From Acinetobacter lwoffii (lineage in GTDB: Bacteria; Pseudomonadota; Gammaproteobacteria; Pseudomonadales; Moraxellaceae), in assembly GCF_029024105.1 (NCBI RefSeq), contig NZ_CP118964.1:62001-126000 (forward strand): DNA of 64,000 bases. The letters are read 5' to 3'. A program made the position numbers and the translations under genes. Shown here piece by piece: positions 44,024 through 53,041 of the stretch. Each line of letters opens with the position of its first letter. Position 1 is the stretch's first letter. Under the pieces are notes generated by a model. The model did not search any database. It was not told where the DNA came from and saw only the letters and a list, made by a program, of their open reading frames with translations.

Positions 44024-45013
44024 TTAAGCAGGTTGCATCGCATCTACAGCCAATTCTTTAGCTGTTTTCTTGGCAGCTTCAGCTTTTAAGCCTAATTTAG
44101 CAAACAAGGCTTTGTCTTTACCTTCACCACTGTTCGGGGCAGTAAGCAATTTATCACCTGAAAATAATGAGTTAGCTCCAGCCATAAATGCCAGTGCCTG
44201 ATCAGAGTCAGAGAGAGATTCACGACCTGCCGACAAGCGGATATAACTCTTCGGCATAATAATCCGTGCTACCGCAATAGTACGAATCCAGTCAATCACA
44301 TCCAGTTTTTCAACATCGGCCAGTGGTGTGCCTTCAATAGGAACCAACATATTTATGGGCACCGAACCCGGGTGAATCGGCATAGTCGCTAGTTCAAACA
44401 ACAAACCGACTCGGTCTTGTACGCCTTCGCCCAAGCCGACAATACCGCCACTACAGACATTAATTCCGGCATCACGTACATGATCAAGCGTATTTAAGCG
44501 TTCATCAAAGCTACGTGTACTGATGACATTGGCATAATATTCACGTGAGGTATCAAGGTTGTGGTTGTAATAATCTAGCCCTGCATCTTTCAGACGTTCC
44601 GCTTGTGAGGCATTCAGCATTCCTAGAGTCATACAGGTTTCCATGCCCAGTTTCTTGACTTCCTGCACCAGTTCCAGCACATACGGCATATCGCGTTCAT
44701 GCGGATTACGCCATGCTGCGCCCATGCAGAAACGGGTCGAACCGGAAGCTTTGGCCTGTTTGGCTTCAGCAATCGCCTTTTGTACTTCTACGCGTTTTTC
44801 AATTTCCAGATCAGTATCGTAATGTGCAGATTGCGAACAGTATTTACAATCTTCCGGACAACGGCCCGTTTTAATTGAAAGCAGAGTACTGACCTGAACA
44901 GTATTCGGTTCAAAGTTTTGGCGATGAATTTGCTGTGCCTGAAACAGTAAATCCATTAAAGGCAAGTCATAAATTTCTTGTATTTCGGCACGTGACCAAT
45001 CATTACGGATCAT
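44024..45013 (-). CDS. bioB: Biotin synthase
   Basis: Radical SAM enzyme inserting sulfur into dethiobiotin, 329 aa. Cluster motif CPEDCKYCSQSAHY near residue 53, then CMGAAWRNPHERDM, NHNLDTSREYYAN, CSGGIVGLGE and RLSAGRESLSD. First gene of the block, starting at MIRNDWSRAEIQE. Ends 67 bp before the BioH-like gene. An inverted repeat lies about 93 bp upstream. Confidence 0.96.
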   Translation of the reverse strand: MIRNDWSRAEIQEIYDLPLMDLLFQAQQIHRQNFEPNTVQVSTLLSIKTGRCPEDCKYCSQSAHYDTDLEIEKRVEVQKAIAEAKQAKASGSTRFCMGAAWRNPHERDMPYVLELVQEVKKLGMETCMTLGMLNASQAERLKDAGLDYYNHNLDTSREYYANVISTRSFDERLNTLDHVRDAGINVCSGGIVGLGEGVQDRVGLLFELATMPIHPGSVPINMLVPIEGTPLADVEKLDVIDWIRTIAVARIIMPKSYIRLSAGRESLSDSDQALAFMAGANSLFSGDKLLTAPNSGEGKDKALFAKLGLKAEAAKKTAKELAVDAMQPA

Positions 45014-45105
45014 CTTGTCTGCATCATCTAAAATTCCATTGAGTAAATCATACGCTGTTTTTTTTATTTTTCTTTAGCGTTTTCTTTCATATTCATTGCC
45101 TGCTT

Positions 45106-45134
45106 AAAATAGCTTTAGTGTATCAAGCTATTTT
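45106..45134. promoter_or_regulatory. Inverted repeat upstream of bioB
   Basis: AAAATAGCTT-N9-AAGCTATTTT, perfect 10-bp arms, 93 bp before the bioB start and close to the IS982-type end. It could be a biotin regulator site or the terminator of a lost gene. Confidence 0.4.
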
Positions 45135-45433
45135 GAAAGCTTATTTAACTCGAATCCTGCTTAAGCCGATGAGTCCTTAATTTGAATTGTTGGCTTATTT
45201 CGATGGGTTAATTGATATCCACATAGTGAGGCGTAAATTCCACGCAGAAATCCATGAAGACTACGTGCTTTACTCGTCAATAAATTGTATTGCCCCTTCA
45301 ATAAACTGAATAATGTTTCTATCTTATTGCGTTGTCTTAGGTGATATTCATCTGATGCACAAAGTTGAATAGCCTGCATATTCTTTCGATCATAAATAAT
45401 TAAATCAATACCTTGATCTTTCAATCTAATTTT

Positions 45434-46221
45434 GGTGGTGTTTCAAAAAGTATGCTGGCATTAAACGAATCCATTATTGATATAAAAGAACACTAAATCA
45501 AAGGCTTTGAAATGATTTTCAAGCTTTTTGGAGAAGTTGCAGCTTCTCCTAAAGCCTCGCCTGATTCGATGCCGTAATCGACAATTATTGCCTTCTATAC
45601 CCACAGTGAAAAATTTACCAATCAACTGTTTGCATTCTTTAAAGGTCGTAACAAAGCTATCCCAATGGTCACTTGATATACATGTATAGCTTACACCTAA
45701 CTGCTTCAATTTTAATTTAAGTCGTTTTGCAGTGGCTAAATCTCGGTTACCCCATACATAAGCAACAATTTCACCTGTTTCTCGATGATAGGCATAAATT
45801 AGCCATTGTTTATTTTGCTTATGACCAACAAAAGTCCAAAACTCATCTACTTCAAGGGTTTCATAATGACTTTGCTGTGCTCGAAGTTGATATTTTGATT
45901 GGCTAAGTGTCCGTAGAACTTTACCGATACTTACTCTTTCAATTTCTGCTATATCCCTGACACCACTGCCTCGCACCATGAGGTGTAATATTTTGGTTTT
46001 GATACCTGAGTGACAGCCTTGATAACTGAGAGCATGATCACCAATAAATTGACGTCTGCATATTTTACATTGGTAATTTTGCTTACCATCTACTTTTGTG
46101 CCATTTTTCTTTATACTGTCACTTAGGCAGGCTGGACACTTGATTTCTAGAGTTATTCGCATTTCTCTATTTTATCAAAATCCAACCTGCTTTTTTTCAG
46201 CATACTTTTTGAAACACCACC
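45434..46221 (-). mobile_element. IS1-family insertion sequence, copy 2 (788 bp)
   Basis: Same ends and length as copy 1 but reversed. Flanked by CTAATTTT on both sides (45426-45433 and 46222-46229), a perfect 8-bp target duplication. Inserted inside the older IS982-type transposase. Clean ends and duplication indicate a recent event. Confidence 0.95.
45461..46162 (-). CDS. IS1-family transposase, copy 2
   Basis: 233 aa with the same protein sequence as the copy at 19580-20281 (zinc ribbon, HTH, DDE with VDEFWTFVGHK). Intact, so probably functional. Confidence 0.93.
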   Translation of the reverse strand: MRITLEIKCPACLSDSIKKNGTKVDGKQNYQCKICRRQFIGDHALSYQGCHSGIKTKILHLMVRGSGVRDIAEIERVSIGKVLRTLSQSKYQLRAQQSHYETLEVDEFWTFVGHKQNKQWLIYAYHRETGEIVAYVWGNRDLATAKRLKLKLKQLGVSYTCISSDHWDSFVTTFKECKQLIGKFFTVGIEGNNCRLRHRIRRGFRRSCNFSKKLENHFKAFDLVFFYINNGFV

Positions 46222-46554
46222 CTAATTTTTAATTCTTGGCTGATGTAACCTCGATCCCCGTAAAGTTTTGCTTCTACACCAGCAACCAATTGCTCAACCA
46301 TTTTTATGTCAGCAACATGTCTATTCGATAAAGCAGAACAGGCAATTTCACCAAATTGATTCATCGCAATATGTAATTTACAGCCATAAAACCAGCCCAT
46401 TGAGCTTCTACCATGTGATGCAATTTGGATTAATGATTTATGACGCTGAATACGTTGATTTTTACAAATTGGCAGAGTTGTTGAATCAATTCATAAATAT
46501 TGTGTACCTTGGCCTTTCATCAGTGTCACATGTAAAGCGTGTAGAGCTAATTCA

Positions 46555-47045
46555 TGCATACCCAATTGGCTCAAGCCAATGTGAAAGCCCAGCAAGCGGC
46601 AAAAAAACCGAATGTTTTTGCTTTTGGCGAATATAGTCTGGATCAAAATGAAAACTGGATTGTCGGAGTTGCCGCACGCTATAACCTGTTTTCCGGGATC
46701 GATAAAAACAAGAATATTCAGGCTGCCGAACTCAAACGCTCTGCTACAGAATTACTCACTGCACGCACCCAGCAAGAAATTGAAAATCTGATTTATAAAT
46801 CTTATAGCGAAGCACTCAGTGCACAGCAAAGTGATGCACTTCTGGCACAAAACTTGAAAGCCGCACAGGAAAATTTACGCATCCAAGAATTGTCTTTTAA
46901 AGAAGATATGGGCACCGCCACACAGGTCATCGATGCACAAAATATGCTGAGCGGACTACGAGCTGAAACTGCCTTGAATGCCTACAAATATGTGATGTCA
47001 CTGGCCACCCTATTACAAAGCCATGGCTCGATTACAGAATTTCCG
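46555..47045 (+). pseudogene. TolC-family outer-membrane efflux protein, internal/C-terminal fragment
   Basis: About 163 codons: a repeat-like coiled helix (QLAQANVKAQQAAKKPNVFA), FGEYSLDQNENWIVGVAARY, NLFSGIDKNKNIQAAELKR, long helices, then VIDAQNMLSGLRAETALNAY and KYVMSLATLLQ. This is the second half of an OEP/TolC repeat pair. The N-terminal ~270 residues are missing at the IS982-type junction, and the end runs into an IS5-type relic near 47050. No efflux pump partners remain. Confidence 0.82.
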
Positions 47046-47049
47046 AACT

Positions 47050-47535
47050 ACATTCAACATACCAATACCCACTATAGATGCTAAAACTCTTCAAATACGA
47101 GCAGTTCAGCTCACAACGAATAATGTGAGTGATTCACGAATCCTTGGGGAGTTACTTGATCAAATTCCGTTGGATGAACAGATTGATTCAGTTTATACAG
47201 ACGAGGCTTATAACACCAAGCAATGCCGTCAAGTCATTGCAGACCGGTAAGCATATGCGGTAGTTCCCTCCAGAAAAAATGCAAAGCCTTAGAAAACTAC
47301 AAAAGTTCATTCGCAAGAGCGAAATGAATTACTTCGAACCGTTAAATGTTTAGGCAGGACACTATGGAAGAAATGGTCAGGCTATCATCGGCGAAGTTTG
47401 GTCAAAACCAAAATGTATTGCATTAAATTATTAGGCGATAAATTAACGGAATTAGGTCGACCTCATACCCAAGTTGTCACTTGAATTCGAGTAACTTAGA
47501 AAAGATCTATCTCTGAAGCCTTTATGCAACAAAGT
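47050..47535 (+). mobile_element. IS5-type insertion sequence remnant
   Basis: Frames carry TIDAKTLQIRAVQLTTNNVSD, LDQIPLDEQIDSVYTDEAYN, VVPSRKNAKP, RRSLVKTKMYCIKLLGDKL and ELGRPHTQVVT, scraps of a DDE transposase with several stops. The right end TTTATGCAACAAAGTC (47520-47535) is the counterpart of the GGCTTTGTTGCACAAA left ends at 4426 and 37945. Confidence 0.75.
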
Positions 47536-47761
47536 CACTCCAGATTGAGGATTTGAAAATTTATAGTGCAGTATATAAACAAATTGGTTCAGGAGCACAA
47601 AAGTAAGGTAATAACATCTTTTTTTAACAGTGATATTTTATTGTTCCCTACTCCTTACATTAAACTTTTATTTGTAGATTTACCTATCATTAACTCATTT
47701 TTCATTTGGATTTCCTATTATATTGAGATTGCTTTAAGAGATATTAAACAATAATATTACT
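47536..47761. other. Intergenic region before the siderophore operon
   Basis: AT-rich. A 62-codon frame at 47566-47754 (hydrophobic, no recognisable family, no clear ribosome site) is not accepted as a gene. Holds the promoter of the following operon. Confidence 0.4.
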
Positions 47762-47774
47762 GATAATTATTATC
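47762..47774. promoter_or_regulatory. Fur box
   Basis: GATAAT-T-ATTATC, 16 bp before the receptor start, followed by ATTTACATT. It fits the Fur hexamer array GATAAT-N-ATTATC, so the operon should be repressed by iron. Confidence 0.8.
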
Positions 47775-47790
47775 ATTTACATTAACTAAA

Positions 47791-49947
47791 ATGTTTTATA
47801 CCGTTCCTCCATCATTTAAGCTTTCTCTTCTTAGTCTTGCAATTTTAGTGTCCCAGCAAAGTTTTGCCGATGATACTCAGCAATTACCGACGATTACAGT
47901 TACAGCGGAATCAGAACAGAGTGAGCTCAGCTCCGAACAGAGTAAGGCTTATATCATCCAAAATTCGTCAACCGCCTCAAAACTGAATATTCCACTCAAG
48001 GAAACGCCGCAAACAGTCAATGTCATCACTCGCCAGCAACTGGATGACTTTGCCTTAGATAATACCCGGGAAGTACTGCGTAATGCCCCTGGCATTATTG
48101 TCAACAATCAGGAAACGGAACGGAGCTCCTACCTTGCCCGAGGTTTCGAGATTTCGAATGTTTTAGTGGATGGCGTTGGTATTCCACTCGAAGGCTATAA
48201 TTATAATAATGATAATCCGGACAGTTTTTTGTTTGACCGTATCGAAGTGGTGAAAGGCGCAAATGCCTTAAATAATGGAATTGGCGATCCTGGTGCAACC
48301 ATTAACATGATTCGCAAACGCCCTACTCAGGAACTTCAGGCAGCCTTGAATGCCAGTTACGGTTCATGGAATACGCAGCGCTATGAAGCAGATATATCCT
48401 CTCCTCTCACCCAGGATGGAAAAATCAGAGGCCGTGTATTTGGCTATCAACAGAATGGTGACAGTTATCTGGATCGTTATGAACTGGAAAAAAACGGCAT
48501 AGGTGCTGTTGTGGAGGCAGATGTAACTGACACAACCCTATTGACCGCAGGCTATACTGAAAGCAATCATAAGCCGAATGGTGTGAATTGGGGTTCTAAT
48601 CCACTGATCAATACCGAAGGCGAGCAGCTCAGTTACTCACGGAATTATAATTACAGCCCAAGCTGGACCTATTGGGATAGCAATATTAAAAGTTACTTTG
48701 CCGAGCTTGAACAAAAACTGGCAGGCGACTGGACAGCCAAACTGACTTATGATGAAAAACGCACACAACGTGATTCAAAACTCTTGTTTCTGTCTGGAAA
48801 ACCTGGCGCAAATGGCACTTCAGGTATCTTCCTCTACCCAGGCATGTATATTGATGACAATACAGAACAACAAGCCAGCCTGAGTTTTAGCGGCACCTAT
48901 CCGCTTTGGGGACAACGCCATGAAGCCTCATTGGGCTATGTCTGGGCCAAAAATCGTCTGGATGAATTGGGTTATGCTGGCAGCTTTGTCAATCCGCTGA
49001 CCACAGATTTAGCCAGCTTTACACCAGAAGAACCAAGCTGGGATCTATCGAAAACCAGTGGGGAAATGCATATCCGGCAGAAGAACCAGAGCCTTTATGC
49101 TGCGACCCGACTGCATCTGAATGATGATCTGAAACTGCTTTTAGGTGCGAACTATGTTCAGGCTGAAAGCAGTGGTAGCAGTTATGGGACCGACACCATT
49201 TATGATGAAGATAAAGTTTTACCCTATGCCGGTTTGACCTATAACTTTAGCCCTGAATATACAGGTTACCTGAGTTATACCTCGATTTTCCGTCCGCAAA
49301 CCACCAAAGCAGATGATGGCAGCATTAACAAGCCGATCGAAGGTGAAAGCTATGAAGTCGGAGTCAAAGGTTCTTGGCTAGATGACAAGCTTACCGCCAC
49401 CATGGCCGTGTTTAGAACGGAGCAAAGTAATTATCCGCTTCGTGATTCTGATGGTATTCCGACTTTACGCAAGACTCAGGTTAGTGACTTGCGTTCCCAA
49501 GGCTACGAGTTCGGCTTGGCGGGACAACTGAGCGACCATTTAAACTTAAGCTTTGGTTATACCCAGTTTAGCCTGAAAGATCTGATCAATGGCGGTGATG
49601 CGCGTACCTTCAATCCAACCCAGTCTTTTAATCTTTTAACTACCTATCAGGTGCCGCAACTTCCAAAACTGAAACTGGGCCTTGGTGTGCAGTGGCAAGA
49701 TCAGACCTATCTAGATGTGCCTGAAGCAACCGCCAATGGAGTGATTACCCAGAAAGCTGGAATCATTGAGCAGGATGCTTATGCGCTCGTGAACTTAATG
49801 GCCAGCTATGAGCTGAATGAGCATATGACCTTGCAAGCCAATGGTAATAACCTGACCAATGAAAAATATCTGTTCAATTTCCCCAATCAGCAAGGTTTTT
49901 ATGGTGCACCAGCGAATTACAGCGTTGCCGTGAAATTTAAATACTGA
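47791..49947 (+). CDS. TonB-dependent siderophore receptor, FhuE-like
   Basis: 718 aa outer-membrane barrel. Signal peptide of about 26 aa ending SFADD; a short TonB-box-like LPTITVTA; plug domain with LKETPQTVNVITRQQLDDFA, RGFEISNVLVDG and DRIEVVKGANAL; then a 22-strand barrel ending in the aromatic YSVAVKFKY. The plug phrases are those of hydroxamate receptors such as FhuE, but the ligand cannot be read from sequence. First of five genes, with a Fur box upstream and a DUF4198-like gene 71 bp downstream. Confidence 0.9.
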   Translation: MFYTVPPSFKLSLLSLAILVSQQSFADDTQQLPTITVTAESEQSELSSEQSKAYIIQNSSTASKLNIPLKETPQTVNVITRQQLDDFALDNTREVLRNAPGIIVNNQETERSSYLARGFEISNVLVDGVGIPLEGYNYNNDNPDSFLFDRIEVVKGANALNNGIGDPGATINMIRKRPTQELQAALNASYGSWNTQRYEADISSPLTQDGKIRGRVFGYQQNGDSYLDRYELEKNGIGAVVEADVTDTTLLTAGYTESNHKPNGVNWGSNPLINTEGEQLSYSRNYNYSPSWTYWDSNIKSYFAELEQKLAGDWTAKLTYDEKRTQRDSKLLFLSGKPGANGTSGIFLYPGMYIDDNTEQQASLSFSGTYPLWGQRHEASLGYVWAKNRLDELGYAGSFVNPLTTDLASFTPEEPSWDLSKTSGEMHIRQKNQSLYAATRLHLNDDLKLLLGANYVQAESSGSSYGTDTIYDEDKVLPYAGLTYNFSPEYTGYLSYTSIFRPQTTKADDGSINKPIEGESYEVGVKGSWLDDKLTATMAVFRTEQSNYPLRDSDGIPTLRKTQVSDLRSQGYEFGLAGQLSDHLNLSFGYTQFSLKDLINGGDARTFNPTQSFNLLTTYQVPQLPKLKLGLGVQWQDQTYLDVPEATANGVITQKAGIIEQDAYALVNLMASYELNEHMTLQANGNNLTNEKYLFNFPNQQGFYGAPANYSVAVKFKY

Positions 49948-50018
49948 TTTTCAAGCTTAGCCTTAATGACATGTTCAGGGCTAAATCATCACTACATACA
50001 CAAAAATAGGTAAAACAA

Positions 50019-50630
50019 ATGAAAAAAATGATCGCTTTGACCCTTGGACTGTCTATGACACTTTCAGCTCAGGCGCATATGCTTTGGCTAGAACGTGGCA
50101 CAAATCAGCAGACTCATGCGTTCTTTGGTGAATATAGTGAACAGCTCAAAGAAACGCAGCAAGGTGCCCTCAAGTCTTTCAATCAGGCAAAGGCCGTTCA
50201 GGCCAAAAAAACATTTAGTCCTCAAATGCAACAGGATCATTTGCTCTATGCAACCCAAGGCCAGACCGATGTCCAGCTCACTCATGAATTGATCTATGGA
50301 GAATCATTGCTGAGCTATCATGCCAAATCCGGCAGACAAAACTTGAAAGCAGAGTCCGAACTGGATATTGTCCCGACCCAGATCAACAGCAATACATTTA
50401 CGGTACTGTATCAGGGTAAAGCTGCTGCGGATGTTGAAGTCACAGTCTTTTCCCCGCAATTCTGGCTAAAAAAATACACCACCAACGGCCAAGGCCAGAT
50501 TACGATCGCCACGCCATGGAAAGGTCAATATGTCATTGAAGTTGGCAAAGAAGCAGACAAGGCCGGAAAATTGAATCAGCAGGCCTATAAAAAACAGTAT
50601 CTGGTAACGACTTTAAGTTTTGTTTATTAA
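50019..50630 (+). CDS. Periplasmic DUF4198-like protein
   Basis: 203 aa. Signal peptide MKKMIALTLGLSMTLSAQA, then HMLWLERG at the mature N terminus and FTVLYQGKAAADVEVTVFSP, typical of DUF4198 proteins that accompany metal or siderophore uptake genes. The C-terminal half looks like an Ig-type beta domain. Role unknown; the operon suggests periplasmic help in iron release or transport. Confidence 0.75.
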   Translation: MKKMIALTLGLSMTLSAQAHMLWLERGTNQQTHAFFGEYSEQLKETQQGALKSFNQAKAVQAKKTFSPQMQQDHLLYATQGQTDVQLTHELIYGESLLSYHAKSGRQNLKAESELDIVPTQINSNTFTVLYQGKAAADVEVTVFSPQFWLKKYTTNGQGQITIATPWKGQYVIEVGKEADKAGKLNQQAYKKQYLVTTLSFVY

Positions 50631-50672
50631 GTTTTTAGATTTTCATCAGTATAGATTTATTCAAGGCCAAAT

Positions 50673-50954
50673 ATGATGTCTGTTGTAGTGCAGCCACTCG
50701 CCATTTTCTATCGCTTAGGCATGAGCTTTGGGATGGGCTACTTGTGCAGTTATTTGATCGCACTCGATCTGGCTTACTTTCTACAGGCTTTTCTGCCCAA
50801 AGCAGAATCCGTCTATTTGGCCGCCGTTATTGCCCTGATTTTTTATGTCTGTTTTGTGATTGGCATCTTCTGTATCCAGAGTTTAAAAAAGCTTTCGGTC
50901 TATAGCCTGCTTCCTTTCCTTAGCTTATTTACCATCTCCCGCTTCATAGGTTAA
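50673..50954 (+). CDS. Small membrane protein, DUF3649-like
   Basis: 93 aa with three hydrophobic segments (YRLGMSFGMGYLCSYLIALD; AAVIALIFYVCFVIGIF; a third at the end). It matches by eye the small DUF3649-type membrane proteins found between siderophore receptors and PepSY proteins. It ends 3 bp before the next start. Confidence 0.7.
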   Translation: MMSVVVQPLAIFYRLGMSFGMGYLCSYLIALDLAYFLQAFLPKAESVYLAAVIALIFYVCFVIGIFCIQSLKKLSVYSLLPFLSLFTISRFIG

Positions 50955-50957
50955 ACC

Positions 50958-52517
50958 ATGCATAAATCTGTCCGTCAATCCATGGCATGGCTACATTCAT
51001 GGTTAGGTTTAAGTTTTGGCTGGCTGCTCTTCGCGATCTTTTTAACAGGCGCGGTCACCTATTACCGGCATGAAATCAGTATATGGATGCAGCCTGAATT
51101 TGCCTCAATACAAGTCAATCAGGAAACTGCCTTAAAATCTGCTTACAGCTATTTACAGCAGCATGCACCGGACGCCCAAAACTGGTATATCGGAGTCGCC
51201 AATCAAGATTCACCTGTGAATAAAGTCTACTGGCAAAAAGCGGATGGTGGCTATGAAGTCAAAACCCTGGATGCTTCGACAGGAAAAGAATTAAACCTCT
51301 CGGCCACCCAAGGGGGAGATTTTTTCTATAATTTTCATTTTCAGCTCTATGGTATGCCCTACACCATTGGTCGGCTGATTGTGACGATTGCTGCCTTTAT
51401 CATGTTATTGACTCTGATTTCAGGAATCATTACCCATAAAAAAATCCTGACAGACTTTTTTACCTTAAGAGCATTTAAGGGGCAGCGCTCCTATCTGGAT
51501 TTTCATAATGTTAGTTCAGTGATTGCCCTGCCGTTCTTTTTGACCATGACATTTACCGGGCTGGCGATTTTCTTTTATATCGTACTGCCTTCCGGCATGA
51601 AAAAACTCTATCCAGACAATCCCTTTCAGTATTTTGAAGAAATTCGCACAGTCAATGTATTGGCCAACTCTGTGGTTCCGGTGAAAACCGAGATGCTGCC
51701 AATTCAACATTTTATTAGCACGGCGCAGCAACACTGGGGACATGCGGAATTTGACAATATCACGGTCAAGCAGCCCAATACCCAGCTGGCACACATAACC
51801 TTAACACAGCTCAAAGATCATTCCATTACCAGAAATCAGGCACAGCTCATTTTAAATGCTGCTACCGGAAAATTGCTTGAAAATACACGCAATGAAAGTG
51901 CAATTGCCACACTCAATGCCGGCATGTATGGTTTGCATATGGCACGTTTTGCTGAACCTGCTTTACGTTTAGGATTGTTTTTCTCTGGCATATTGGGCTG
52001 CGCCATGATTGCCTCCGGTCTGCTGCTGTGGAGTCTGAAACGCCAGATTCAGAAAAAATCAGCGCGGTTTCATCTCGGACATTATTTGGTGAACCGCTTG
52101 AATATCACCATGATACTTGGCTTGCCGATTGCCATGCTGGCTTATCTCTATGCGAATCGTTTTATCAGCATCCCTGTAGGTGCACCAAATTATGAGATTT
52201 ATAGTTTTTTCAGTATTTGGCTCGGCAGTTTCATTCTGGCATGTTTAACACCGCAGCAATATTTATGGAAAATTCAGCTTAAAATCCTGATTGGTACTGC
52301 TTTTATGCTGCCGCTGATCAATATTTATTATCTCATTTTCCATGATTATATTGATTCTTTTACAACTTACTGGCCATTTCTGCGAATCGATCTGATGCTG
52401 TGGAACTTGGCACTTCTCGCCCTATTGTTACACCAGAAAATTACCCCTATTCAGCAAAAGGCGGTCAATAAAATTCACGCCAAACTAAAAGTTACGCAAC
52501 AGGAATCATCAACATGA
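50958..52517 (+). CDS. PepSY-associated membrane protein (iron uptake reductase type)
   Basis: 519 aa with an N-terminal helix (SMAWLHSWLGLSFGWLLF), a large periplasmic loop, a second helix pair with GIITHKKILTDFFTLR, a PepSY-like domain around residues 260-310, and a group of helices at the C terminus. Family members in siderophore operons are thought to act as inner-membrane ferrisiderophore reductases. Conserved His residues near helices (LHSWLG, YRHE, DFHNVSS) could bind haem. Overlaps the next gene by 4 bp. Confidence 0.85.
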   Translation: MHKSVRQSMAWLHSWLGLSFGWLLFAIFLTGAVTYYRHEISIWMQPEFASIQVNQETALKSAYSYLQQHAPDAQNWYIGVANQDSPVNKVYWQKADGGYEVKTLDASTGKELNLSATQGGDFFYNFHFQLYGMPYTIGRLIVTIAAFIMLLTLISGIITHKKILTDFFTLRAFKGQRSYLDFHNVSSVIALPFFLTMTFTGLAIFFYIVLPSGMKKLYPDNPFQYFEEIRTVNVLANSVVPVKTEMLPIQHFISTAQQHWGHAEFDNITVKQPNTQLAHITLTQLKDHSITRNQAQLILNAATGKLLENTRNESAIATLNAGMYGLHMARFAEPALRLGLFFSGILGCAMIASGLLLWSLKRQIQKKSARFHLGHYLVNRLNITMILGLPIAMLAYLYANRFISIPVGAPNYEIYSFFSIWLGSFILACLTPQQYLWKIQLKILIGTAFMLPLINIYYLIFHDYIDSFTTYWPFLRIDLMLWNLALLALLLHQKITPIQQKAVNKIHAKLKVTQQESST

Positions 52518-52786
52518 TATGGATTGCAGTGATCGGTCTGCTTTGGCTGAGCTGTTTTGGTTTTTATGCGGTAAGTGCAAAGCAGATCCTAAAAACCCGA
52601 AAATCTCGTTACGCTTTTTTAGCTAATTTTCCTACGCACACTAAATTCACTGCGGGTATTTTCTTATTCGTCGCGATGTTTTTATTACGTACCCAGTTTA
52701 GCTCCAGTATTAGCTTTGTGGCTTTATGGGTATTTCTAAGCCCTGTACTGTTTATCTTTATCTTAAAAATGAATAAAGCATTTTAG
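52514..52786 (+). CDS. Small membrane protein, DUF3325-like
   Basis: 90 aa with three hydrophobic helices (WIAVIGLLWLSCFGFYAVSA; TAGIFLFVAMFLL; FVALWVFLSPVLFIF). It overlaps the PepSY gene (ATGA) and closes the operon. DUF3325-type proteins follow PepSY genes in other iron operons; role unknown. Confidence 0.7.
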   Translation: MIWIAVIGLLWLSCFGFYAVSAKQILKTRKSRYAFLANFPTHTKFTAGIFLFVAMFLLRTQFSSSISFVALWVFLSPVLFIFILKMNKAF

Positions 52787-52990
52787 TATTTATTTAAAAT
52801 CAGAAAGTAGTAAACAGCCTAGTGCGCTACTTACATGCCCTCTATTGAACCAATCTACTCAGTATCTGCTAAACCTTGCCAACCTACTTTTAAATATTTC
52901 AGATTCATTATTTTGGCTAGAATCAGAAATTTAAATTGGTAGGTATTTGGTAGGTAGGATTCTTTTTAACTTCATCCAATACTTATATTA

Positions 52991-53005
52991 CGGTGAGGGT
53001 CACCG
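52991..53005. promoter_or_regulatory. Palindrome upstream of the alcohol dehydrogenase
   Basis: CGGTGA-GGG-TCACCG, perfect 6-bp arms, 37 bp before the start codon. Candidate operator; binding protein unknown. Confidence 0.5.
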
Positions 53006-53041
53006 ATAAAATAATCAATTAATGGTAGAAGGAATCACGCC

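Larger units (their letters stand above)
45161..46560 (-). pseudogene. IS982-type (DDE_Tnp_1_3-like) transposase, split by IS1 and decayed
   Basis: Read on the minus strand from about 46545: MHELALHALHVTLMKGQG, a TGA (46491-46493), then IDSTTLPICKNQRIQRHKS, MGWFYGCKLHIAMNQ and YGDRGYISQELKI. The IS1 copy interrupts here, and the frame continues RLKDQGIDLIIYDRKNMQ to RNKIETLFSLLKGQYNL and the stop at 45161. Removing IS1 plus one 8-bp duplicate restores the frame exactly. The N-terminal part is lost where the TolC fragment begins. The downstream end (45143-45160) matches the scar at 16875. Confidence 0.8.

Noticed and set aside
19521..46221. The two IS1 copies as ends of a 26-kb composite transposon
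   Set aside because: The outer flanks share no target duplication, copy 2 has its own duplication as a single insertion, and the interval contains core operons such as lldPRD and bio.
47566..47754. 62-codon hydrophobic frame before the siderophore receptor
   Set aside because: No ribosome site, no family likeness, very AT-rich, and it sits in the promoter region.
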